From: Rhabditoides inermis
Taxonomy: Eukaryota > Nematoda > Chromadorea > Rhabditida > Rhabditidae
NCBI GenBank assembly: GCA_963966185.1
Contig: CAWZYM010000312.1
Coordinates: 116,001-180,000 of the forward strand
Direction of reading: 5' to 3'
Length of the DNA: 64,000 bases
Every line of letters starts with the position of its first letter. Position 1 is the first letter of the stretch. A program made the translations under genes and the position numbers. Below, one piece after another: positions 36,195 to 47,350 of the stretch. Under the pieces are notes generated by a model that was not told where the DNA came from, did not search any database, and saw only the letters and a list, made by a program, of their open reading frames with translations.

Positions 36195-37075
36195 GCGGCC
36201 AATATCGCACCGGTTGCCTCTCCTGCACTTTTCACATTGCGCGTTACCATGATTTACGCGTCTTGTGTGAGGGAAGCCTTGGGTGGTATTGGCTTCCACC
36301 CATTCCTTTCTTTCCCACAACACGTAAGACTTCACTACAATACGTACGGTCTAGCGTCTAGAGTTTTTTGCATATCACCTGCGTATTGCAGTCTGAACTC
36401 CTTTGGACTTTTATGGACCGCGTTTTAGCGATGCTTGCAATTTTGATTGTACTCAAATTCATTCAATCGAATTTCTTTTTGAAGGTACAGTGGCGACTTA
36501 ATTTTAGTTTGGACTGTTTGAGAGAGTCATTTCAATAACACTCAATCGATTTGAAGAAAATGAAATCGGGAACAGCGCGTAAAAGCAGCAAAAAAATATC
36601 GCACCGGTTGCCTCTCCCGCACTTTTCCCTCTCCCGCACTTTTTTTTTCACAGATTTTTCTCTGAACATGTGTAAGAGACGGTGCTCTTTTTTCAATTCT
36701 GCATCTGGTCAAATACTTGAATGCCGTTTTTTTTGTTTCAAAATTGGTCTATTGGCCTCACGTTGAATTGTGTTTCATCTAAAGCAGTTTATGACTGCGA
36801 GTTGTAGGAAATGAGTCGCCAATGTGTCTTCAACGATGTTTGTACACTGATCACTGATTTTTCTTTGAACATGTGTAAGAGACGGTGTTTTTTTCCACGC
36901 TGATATTTTTTGACATCGTCTCATCTCGATTATTCTCCATAAGACTTCCAAATCCCTCCGAGATATCGTCTATTCCTCACTATGTTGTTTGATCCGGAAA
37001 AAAATCTTCTCATTCTCTCACCATCTTACCATCTTTTTTGCTGCTTTTACGCGCTGTTCCCGATTTCATTTACAT
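36195..37075. repeat. Composite block of exact inverted and direct repeats
   Basis: A perfect 38-base inverted repeat at 36558-36595 and 37034-37071 (core GGGAACAGCGCGTAAAAGC) encloses a 31-base direct repeat at 36654-36684 and 36857-36887 with one mismatch (core GAACATGTGTAAGAGACGG). A 33-base direct repeat at 36201-36233 and 36595-36627 (core ATCGCACCGGTTGCCTCTCC) touches the left arm. The block could be a degraded foldback element or nested insertions. Confidence 0.75.
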
Positions 37076-37590
37076 TTCTTTTCTGTTGCGCTCAAAAAAT
37101 AATCACGCGTTTATCATTTTAGAGACATGTCCATCATGACATCCCATTTTTCCACCCAGTTCACCAAACTTATTAATATGAGGTATATAATTTTTATTTT
37201 TTCTATTTTATTCTATTTTATATTCTTCATCCGCAGAGTACTTATTTTCTTGAATCGAGGGCTACCTATACTTTTTTATATTACATAAGTGAAGTGTTGA
37301 CATTATTGACGGTTTTCACAAAGTCTTTGGAGCGCCCGTTCGGAATTCGTGAGCCCGACTACATACATCCGGGTGGGCTGAGCCGCTGTCGCTCTCCCAA
37401 CAATTCATTTCGCTGTGCTTTCATTTCCTACCCCATATTGGCACTCTCCCACCCACCGAGACCCGGCTAGATTCGACCATTCGAGACGAGATGTGACGCA
37501 ATATGCGGATTCGCTCGACGATCCGATGGCAATCTGAGTCAGCCGAGAGTCTTATTAGCATGTGGGGGTGGAGAGAGAGATGGAGAGAGA

Positions 37591-37629
<39 letters not shown>

Positions 37630-38000
37630 CATGTGAGAAGATGAAGGAAGGAAACGGGCCGTAGACCATAGACACAAGACACAAGACCTGTACATAAAAC
37701 ACATCTCGTGTTTTTTTAGTGGATTACGATAATGCGCATCACACATGTAAGCAAGCAAACACATTATGCAATGTTGTGGTTTCTTGTGTATTTTCCTGAA
37801 GTCAGCGAGCACTCACGTGCGACTACAGATTTCATCCATCAAGCTAGCGAAGCCTATCCGAAACTCTTAGAGATGTTCAGAAAACATATAGGGAGAGCTG
37901 GAGAGAGGGACAAAGAGGGAGACGGGGGGATGGAGAGATCGGGATAGGGAGACAGAGAGAAAGCGAGAGCGAGAGAGAGGGAGTTCTTTTACAATAGAGA

Positions 38001-38048
<48 letters not shown>

Positions 38049-38977
38049 GAGGGGAATCATTTTCCTCTGGGAACGGCGCAAGTGGACAGAAATGATGCAT
38101 GTGTTCTGCAGTTGTCGGCCCGCTTTTTTCGGGTCTCGAAGTTTTTTCTTCGCTTTTTGCGATCCTCAATTCATCACAGCAATGACATCCAATCTATTCA
38201 ACATCTGACAAAGTCAAATGGACGACAATCCGACAATAGTCGGAATTGTTGGAGGGAGACAGTTCTTTTTGCTTATTGGAAGATAAACAATGTTGGACAT
38301 TGCTCAACTTCCTGATGAACAATTTGTTTAAGAAAAAACATAATCATAATAAAATCATGTAGGACGTATGATGTGGATGTAGGACGTTCCCGCCACTTGA
38401 GTTAGCGTCAGCAATTGTCAATTGTCGATTCCCATTCATTTTTTACGTAATAACAATGTTTTCGTGATAGTTATATATTGACTCCTCCTTACTCGACAGT
38501 CGTGTTTGCCTGTTATTGGCAGTTTACTTTTCACCATTTGTGTACAGACCAACAGACCTGAGTGAATAAATGAATAAGTGAAGTAGAGAGAGAGAGAGAG
38601 CGATAGAGAAAGAGAGAGAAAAAAAGAGAGAGAAAGAGAAAGAGAGAGAAAGAAAGAAAGAGAGAGAAAAGGATACGTGCGCCTCGTATTTTTGTGTATC
38701 TGAAAAAAGAGAACGGTGTGGCGTGACGAAAGCTAACAAAGCCCCTACGCGCTACTATGTGCAAATACTTGAGTGGTTGTGAATACTTTACAAGTACATA
38801 CACTTCCTGGATGTTCTCACAGTTACAACACAGATATCGATCGTTCACACAAGCCGGCAAGAATCCCGAAATTGCCCATTGGCGCCACACGAAATAATTT
38901 CGGCGATTTATTCGACGCTGCGCCGTTTTGGCAGATTGCAGAAAAAGAGGGAAGGGAGGGAGGGAGAGAGAGAGAGC

Positions 38978-39076
<99 letters not shown>

Positions 39077-39485
39077 GAAGGCTCGTGCCTTCGCGTGAGA
39101 ATCCCACTTTTTTCGCGGCGATCGCGTGTGTGTGGCGTGCCCCACGGGTTCTGTGTATGAGTGTAAGGACAATGTAGTATGTATTAGTATTGTAGTAGTC
39201 GGTCGGTGTTTCGTAGTAGGGAGAGAATCTCCGCTCGCGTACCACCGTCGTCATACATTTTCCTCTCTCTTTCAGTCGGCAGTAGTTTCCGAGTTTCCAA
39301 GGCGAAATCCTAACCAAACCAACCAAACAACGGCGTTTAGGCGAAAAAAACGGATGATGTTGTCATGTTTTGGGCTCGAAATAAAAAGCTGAGCAGCCGA
39401 GAAAATCTGATAGAAGTTGTGTGATATGCACGAGAGGAATTGAGTTGACGGGATGTTGTTTGTAGGGGCGACGTGCGTCCTCTGA

Positions 39486-39588
39486 ATGGCGCGTCGCCGC
39501 CGTCGACGTCGTCTTCCCATCAGAGAAGAAGACAGTTCCGCCATCGACCGTGGACCTCCTACGTACAGGGAGCGGACAAACAAGACAG
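39486..39588 (+). CDS. pde-4: Possible PDE4 5' exon, phase 1 (weak)
   Basis: ATG followed by MARRRRRRRLPIREEDSS and an open frame to a GTACGC donor. It ends in phase 1, so it cannot join the UCR1 exon, but it would fit the UCR2 exon at 49618 and give a short-form enzyme. The Arg-rich start and the 10-kb skip make this doubtful. It may also be a chance frame or belong to a separate transcript. Confidence 0.25.
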
Positions 39589-39842
39589 GTACGCGTGATC
39601 CCATCTGCCACTCCATTTCTCCTCTTTTCGGGTACTTCTCGCTCTCTGCACACACATTTCTGGGGATTCTTTCAGAGCATGGGGCATCGCGTGTGTGAGA
39701 GCATGAGTCAATTGTTGCAAAGGGACATGCAAAACACAGGCGGCGGGAGGGCGATACTAGCGCGACAGGAAGAATGCGCTATAAAAACGATGGCGCGCGG
39801 CGCGCGGAGAATGCATAATGTTTTGGGCGATTATGAATCGAG

Positions 39843-39910
<68 letters not shown>

Positions 39911-40552
39911 TCACAAAGCGTTTATCACGCCGTAAAATCGATCGAAACATCAAACCGTGTCCACAGAGTGTTCCATGCTTGAGCGTCATTAGCATATGTA
40001 TCCTATCCTCCTCCTCCCACTTCCATAAGTCTTACGTCCTTTCCTCTGGAAACACCGTGCACTCAGGCGAAACAATTTCACAGTTTCTCTCTCTCCCTCT
40101 ACTCTTTGTCAGCATTCTAAGCGGCATAAAACCCTTTCTCTCTCTCACTCCTCTCTCTCTCTCTCTGGCCGGGACACTTTCATTACCCCGTCTGCGCTCT
40201 CTCCGTCAGCCACACTGCCTCGGCAGTGCCCGGAAAGAGGAAGGGGTGGGACCCGCTGCCTCGGATGGTAGCATGGGGGGCGGGGCCGGGATGGTTTGAT
40301 CGGTCTCCCTCTCTCTGTCCCGTCCACTGCGTGGCCCTCGTATTGTCGCCTGTGTGCCCCTCGACCGGGAGTCGTCGCCGTCGCGGACAACAAGCCCTAC
40401 TTATTCATCCACCTGCCAAGCGACGGCGCACATAGGACGGCGCTGTTTTTGCGCGTCGATTTGTGCCCCCCCGTCTCTCTCTCCTTCCTTCCTGCCCATA
40501 TTCCCCTGCCCCCTACTCCCTCTCTTTCTCGAGACTCACGCTGGCTCCGTCG

Positions 40553-40599
40553 ATGACCTCCCGACGACACACCGTGTGGTTCGTGCCTGGCGGACGCAG
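40553..40599 (+). CDS. pde-4: PDE4 alternative first exon b
   Basis: Short coding exon MTSRRHTVWFVPGGR ending AG before GTAGGA, phase 2, compatible with the UCR1 exon. It contains an R-R-x-T sequence (RRHT) that fits a PKA consensus, although the classical RRESF site is absent. Confidence 0.4.
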
Positions 40600-41044
40600 G
40601 TAGGAAGGTCCCTTTCCGTTTTTTTAATTAGTGGAACACTTTGTGGACACACAAATGGGGTGGCGGTGGCATGGCTATATATGAGAGTGCCTGTGTGTGT
40701 GCAACGTATTGTGGTAGTATAATGTGTTTGTCACTCTCTTCCTCTCTTTCTTTCTAAATATCGCATATATATGTATCGTGCCTCCTCGTCGTTAACCCCC
40801 GAAATTACCGGCGTCTCAGCCGCCGCGGCAAAGTGCAACCGACGCGCGAATGCGCGCTCTCTCTCTCTCTCTCGCGATCGCACTCAACACAAAACAACAA
40901 TCTAACAAACTGCGTAGTAGCCTAGCGAGCCAGCGGCGAGGGGCAAAGCGAAGCAAAGCAAAACAGGCGGGCGGGCGGGCGTTTCGGCCCGCGGCAGGGC
41001 GGGCTAGCGAGCCAGCGAGCACAGGGCGCTATAGACAGCGGCAC

Positions 41045-43601
41045 ATGGGTGGAGCCTTGGGGCGGCGGCGGCGGCGGGGCGCGACGCCGCGCGCGACGTC
41101 GCCCGCGGCCGGCGAGCATTGGCGGGGGATGCCGCGGCGCGGGCTGGCCTCGCTACGCAAGGAGCTCCACCTCGGCCTGTTCTCCTCCAATCGGCACGGC
41201 TCGCCTTCGCCCGGCCCGCCCGGGCCTGCAGGGGCTCCGGCCGAGGGCGCGCGCAAGAAGCCGCCGACTGTGTCGTTCAGCGAGCTCGCGCCGCAGCACC
41301 ACGCGCGTCGCGAGAGCTTCCTGTACCGTCCGACGGTGGTGGAGGAGCGCGAGGGCAGCGACCGCCTCCGGCCCGTCAGCCGCGCCTCGTCCGTCACTTC
41401 GCAGGAACAGTGAGTGCCAAACAGAGTGTCTGCTTCAGCTTATGTTTCGATTTGGTTCTATTCCGGCTTGTGTGTGAGATTGCGTTCATGTTTTCACGTC
41501 GTCGTTTTTGCACCACCACGATTTTGTTGAAATGTGCCTTACGTTTTATATTCCTCTGCTCTTTGAGTCTCCCCCTCTCTCTCTCTCTCTGTCTCTGCCG
41601 CAACATATCCATATAATCGCGAGACGCGCGTGCTTCTCTCTCTCCGTCTCTGCCCCTACATCCGTGAAAGAGCATCCTTGTATGGTCGAGTTTCAAGTGA
41701 GCGTGTGTGCGTGCGAGCGAGAGAGATACGAGATACGTTTTGATTTCATCGACGCAGTGTTGCTTTTGGGGTCGGCATATGTGTGTGTGTGTGTTGGGCA
41801 GTGAGAATGCATCGATTCACGTCCCGAAAGGGGAGAGGGAAGCGGGCGGGAGGAAGGGAGGGCGCGCATGTGTGCATGCAGCAGTGTTGAGTCTCTTGTT
41901 GACGACGATTTGTCTCGAGGCAGCGCGAGAGCCGCACATAGGCCAATTCATATCCATCTGGGTCTCTCTCTCTCCCTTCGCAAAGAACGCATCAATGGAG
42001 TACACCTGATTTGTACCTGTGTGTTTTGTGGGATCCGGGAGGTAATATCGAGCGAGTAAGAGGATGTTACAAACGCACCCGCTGTTTGCTATTTACTGGC
42101 AGTAAGCGGTCGGAGCGTGAGAGTGACGCTGCTGCCTCCTCGAATCACGTGCTCTCTCGCCCCATTCTCACCCCGAGGCAAGACTGATTGATCATCCGGC
42201 ATTGAGGCACGAAAATCAGCTGATTTGCGCTGTATTGAATCGCTCTCGTCTCTCTGGACATGCTCCGCGTTCGCCACGCTCTCTCCGTCGTGTCGAGTGC
42301 TTTCCTCTGTGCCACAAATTGAATCTCAATCTCTCTCTCTCTCTCTTTCTGTCTCTCTCTCTCTCTCTCTCTCCTCCCCGGTTTTTTTCTTTATCCAGAT
42401 TTGTTGTCTCCTTGTATAGAAAAAGAGGGGACATGAACAAACTGTGTATTTCGGGATACATACATGTCTCCTACAGCTAAGGCTGGGGCAGAAATTGCAT
42501 TAGTTTGGCATATACAAAAAATGTATGTGCATTCACATCAATAACATGGAGGAAGAGGAGGAAGACACACACAGACACACTCCCGCATTTGTATCCTCTC
42601 TCTCGCTTCTCCTCCTCCTTTTTCTCGCAGTCGCTCCCGTGTTCCTAGGAGACCACACGTAGACGTTCACGTGAAGTGCGCCAGCACCGACGGCGAGTCA
42701 ATAGCCGGGGCTATGACGCGCATTCCTGCCATTTCCACACACACATACTCGTAAGTGTAGAAGAAGCATGCACGCTGTCTCGCTTCAGCACGTGAGAAAA
42801 GAGTGCAGCTGGGAGGGAGGGCGGAGACGTCGATACTAAGCGATGTGCCTCCCCACAGCAATTCGACAATGCCAGCCAGCCCCGGCATGGGAGACAATCA
42901 GGCCGGCGACTAATCACAAAGCTGTTGCCGCCTTCATTGTGTGCGTGTGGTGTTTCTGTTTGGTTGACGTCACACTTGACTCGTGGGAGCAGTGACGCCA
43001 ATGCAAGGGAGGGAGAGGGAGGCAGCTGGGGTTGATATGTGTTACACTGGGGTTGGAAGGAGAAGGGGGAGAGGAGGGGGAGAATGGCGGCCGTTTGACT
43101 CTCCTGCAAGCATGTGTGAAGAGTGAGAGAGAGAAAGAGGAGAGAAGTGACCAGTGGTAATTGGGGTATCGAGTTGCAGGGTGGGATCGAATGGGTATTT
43201 TTAAAATGCGCATGAATGATATTTTTTTTAAATAAAGTCTAACGACATCACAGCATAGCGATACTCTTGTTAGACTTTTTTCTTTATAAAATATGTTTTA
43301 TGGAAATTTTTTTATTCGATAGTCACAATAGAAATTATTAGGGATTGTGAGAAACTCAATTGATCTTTTCAATGTTCATTTATCCTTAGAGTATCACTAG
43401 AAACACATTTATAACAGTTCTGTAATTCATGTATAATTGTTGTTTTTTTTCTTGCCAGAAAATGTGTCTTGTCTTTTTGAACGTTCCCTGTTGTCAGTTC
43501 ACTGTAAGCGTTACTACATCATTGCACATACTAGGAAGTTTCTAGGAAGTAACAAGGAAGTGTCTCTTTCACCTCTCTCTTTCTCTATCTTCCTCTATCT
43601 T

Positions 43602-43632
<31 letters not shown>

Positions 43633-44352
43633 CAAGTATGTTGCAGCTCCCATCATTTCCGCCCCCTTTTCCGTTGGCGTCTATTCCTGCAACCACAGAT
43701 GATGAGATTTGCAAAGTCGTCTCATAAGAAGAACTATTTTGCGCACGATCACTGTCTCACTCGAATTACATCCAAGTCTTGCACAATATGCGTTAATCAG
43801 GACCAACAAAGGCGTGTCCAAATTAGATAGGATGTGGTTGGGCAACGAGGCATAGACTCGCGCGGCGGAGGCTGCCATTCTCTCTCTCTCTCGCCTCGAT
43901 CTCTAATCTCCGACTCTGTCACCAGGCCCCCTAGGGAGAAGCTGGCATCCGCTGCCCGGCATCCGCTGCACCACGCATTTCACTTTCACAACACACACAC
44001 CGCCCAGCATTTCGGGTTTCTTCGCTTCGCTCATCTGCAGCCACGCCGAGAGAGTGTGCTGATTGGAGAGCGGGCAGACGGCGCGCCGTTTCCGGCGTCG
44101 ATCAGCCCCCGATCATTCAGTGTGGCCGAACTGTCTGCGACACGCTTCTTCACTAGCAGCCCTGGCTTCACCCTGCTCTCTGTACTCGGCCAATGTTGAG
44201 TCCGGACACTCCTCGGATGTCGCTGTTGTGTGTGCGGCAGCCCTCGGGCGCGCCCACTCCCAGCCCAGGACCCGACGGGCTGCCCAAGTATTTCACCTTT
44301 CCCGCCATCAGGTAAACTCTACTCTCTTTACGTATATACTTACGCTAACCGT

Positions 44353-44397
<45 letters not shown>

Positions 44398-47306
44398 GTT
44401 ATTTGTAAACGATAGATTCGTACGTACATGTCCGTTCCGTCATTCTTTTCGCGCATATCGGGTGATTCACTGATCGGATCACTATATCACCCCCGCGCAT
44501 ATTTCACCCCATTTATTCTAATCGGCTGTGATTAGACGGCGTCGCGATTCCTCTTCTTTCTTGCACCTGCCTAGTCTCTCCTTATCACTGTTAATCGGTG
44601 ATATGATCCGAAGTTTTTGCATCATTGCATTGTGCATTGATTATCGATGGAACGTCACAAACTACCGATATGCCCACAGCATACTACCTCTGGTGCCTTT
44701 TGGAATCGTGCCGTCTTTCGGTCACACGACTTCTCTCGCTCGTCGTAAGGCGAGTGTGATGCAAGATTTATGGATTTACCACCATCACCAAACGAGCGGC
44801 CAAAATATTCCGTGCCCCCGGATTTTCTGTCCTGTGTAGAACCACTAAATATCAGCGCCCCTTTCCCTGCCACACTTGCGGGGATCAATGTTGTGATTAG
44901 GGCATGATTGTTGTGATAACAATTCCGATACACAACAACCCTTTCACAACAAATCGGCGCCTCTTTCTTGAGATCGTTTCCATGTACGTGGGCGGAGAGA
45001 GCGCAGCGTGCGAGACGGTCGGTGAGAGAGCACGCGGAAACGGGAGGGCGGGCGCGACGCGAGGCGAAAACCCGATCCGGCGTCTTGTATTTGAGTCTCT
45101 GAGTGTGATTATATGGCCCTTTTCTCGGCCCGCTCATCCCCCACATTCATTCGCCCTCAAATCCCTCCATAAAACCCGAAATCGGCGTGTGGAGGAAAAA
45201 CGAGTAGAAGAAGGAGGAGACGACACGCATCCCTATCCATTCCTACACTCCTCACGTCTCCCCTGACCATCACCTTCACTCGCCATGAACACTCGCGGCG
45301 TCAAGCGAAGGTATACTATGCACGAACGCAAATTAATCATTCACGTACCACAACACTGACTACGTATTTTTGCCAAGCATTTCGTATTTGCTCCTTCGCC
45401 GCAGGTGTTTAGATGCGAAAAGCCTGGCGCCGGATATTATTATTATTCGTTATATTGCTCAGCCGGGGAGAGAAAGAGTATGTGATTGTGAGAGAGCGGG
45501 CAGAGAGCGAGGCGAGCGAAGACGTGCACACGTGATAGAGAATGATGAGACCGGCCATATGTATATTCTATACATCAGCTGATTCCGATCGATATTATTC
45601 TAGTATCCGTCACCGTGAATTTGTATACCACTATCTGTCACATGTTTCTTATGGATCGTGAATGGTTAGATCGTAACACTTGTGTGAATCATGAGGACCT
45701 TTTGTAATACGACTCGATTGCACTGACCGGCACGCGATTCTCGGATCACCCTCGCGCGCTCGCTCTCTTTTCTCCTCCTCATCCTATGAACCCCATAGTC
45801 GTGTCACACTGTACAAATAAAGTCTCGCCCTCTCGCCCCGCGCCCTCCCCTTACACCGCACTCTCTCGCCACGCTTCACACTTCTTTCCGTTTGTCCGCA
45901 AACGCACCGCACAATTCACACTGTCTGTGACGTCACGCGTGCGTGTGACGTCACCGGCGGTCAGCGATTGGTGGCTGTCCCGGGGAGGGCTTGGCGTGGC
46001 GTGGCGGCTGGCTGGCGTGGCTGGCCCCGCCCCCTGCCGGCATTCGCGCCGCCCCCAATCAGCTGATGGGGTTGTGTGGGACGCGGTGGCGACGGCAGCA
46101 GCAGGCAGTAGTAGAAGCTCCGCCGTCTCCCTCGCTCGCACTGCTCTCGCCCTCCTCCTCCCCCCTCCCCTCCTCCTCCTCCCTCTCCTCCCCTCCTCCG
46201 ATGCTGCGCCGCAAACACGGCTTCGATGCCGGCGGCTTTCTCTCCAGGTGAAACCCGCACGAGTCACTTCTATTCGTTGTGTTGTCCCCATAGCACCGCC
46301 ACTCCACACACGCACCACACACATTCTGGGTTGCCTATCCTTCTTCTCCCCTATACTACTCTTTGCAGGCACGGCGATGACTTGATCGTCACTCCGTTCG
46401 CGCAGCTGCTCGCCTCGCTGCGGTCGGTGCGCGGAAACCTCATCTCCATCGCCAACATACCCGTGAGTCGCTCTCTATACTATAATTTAAATTTTGCAAT
46501 CGATTCATCTATTGCTGTGAGGAACTCTTATAGCTTAACCTTCAAAGTTATTGTCATCATATGTGTTCACCTATTGCCGTCAGTACTCTTCTATAGTTTA
46601 AACAACGTTATTGTCCTCATGTGTGTTCACCAACGTCTCCCCGCGGATTCGATTGCCCTTGTGTCTGTAATTGGTCGTGCTTGTATCTCGGCTCTCGACC
46701 CATGGGGAGAGGCCTGCCGCCTGCCGCACTGCTTTCTTTCTTCTCGCTTTTATCTGTCGGGGGCCCAGCCCCGACAACTTTGATTAAAAAAGAGAGTGCT
46801 GCTGCGAGAAGCGAAGCGATATTGAATGTGGGGGCTTGCGGGAGAAAGATGCGTGGTGGTGCCGATTTGTCCTTTGCCCGGAAATCGTGTTGGCAGCGCG
46901 CCGCTCACTGTGAGGGCAGGCGGACACGGGAAGATGCCGGCGCTAGATTACCGTATTTACCTCTCCCGTTATTGAATGTCTCCACACTCCCGTCTTCTCA
47001 TCCTCACATCTTCGCCGAATCATTCGCTCTTACGCGTTCTCATATCCTCTCTGTGGATAGAGAGAAGGGGTGAGAGAGGGGGAGGAAAGGAAAGGAAAGA
47101 GAGATGCACAGATTCACACACACACAAACATCCAGGCAGAGAATCATCAACAAGTCTGCGCATTTTTCATACTGCTCACCCAGTTCGGGGCAGAATGCTA
47201 ATGTTGTGTTGTTTTCACTCTCCGCTCTCTCTGTTTGCCACACTCTCTCCCTCTTCCCCTCCCACTTCCTTCAGAGACCTCGGAAGCGACAGCTCTGTGA
47301 ATGAGA

Positions 47307-47350
<44 letters not shown>

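Larger units (their letters stand above)
33851..40552. other. 6.7 kb intron/5' region of PDE4, repeat-rich
   Basis: No firm gene. Tracts: CT/GA at 34615-34680, 34985-35056, 35840-35930, 37570-37630, 37998-38051, 38585-38670, 38950-39075 and 39841-39907. A block of direct and inverted repeats occupies 36195-37075. A possible 5' exon lies at 39486-39588. Confidence 0.5.
42914..44192 (+). other. Short-transcript 3' UTR and promoter region of exon g
   Basis: No other exon supported. It holds the AATAAA at 43231, a CT tract at 43596-43625 ending in GCGCGC, and a GC-rich block at 43920-44100 with a doubled GCATCCGCTGC (43946 and 43961). The block is probably the exon-g promoter. Confidence 0.4.

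Noticed and set aside
42667..42897. Minus-strand 76-codon frame
   Set aside because: Shadow of PDE4 exons d and e on the other strand.
45851..46372. Minus-strand 173-codon Arg-rich frame
   Set aside because: Antisense of GC-rich promoter sequence and PDE4 exon i; codon content is a by-product of base composition.
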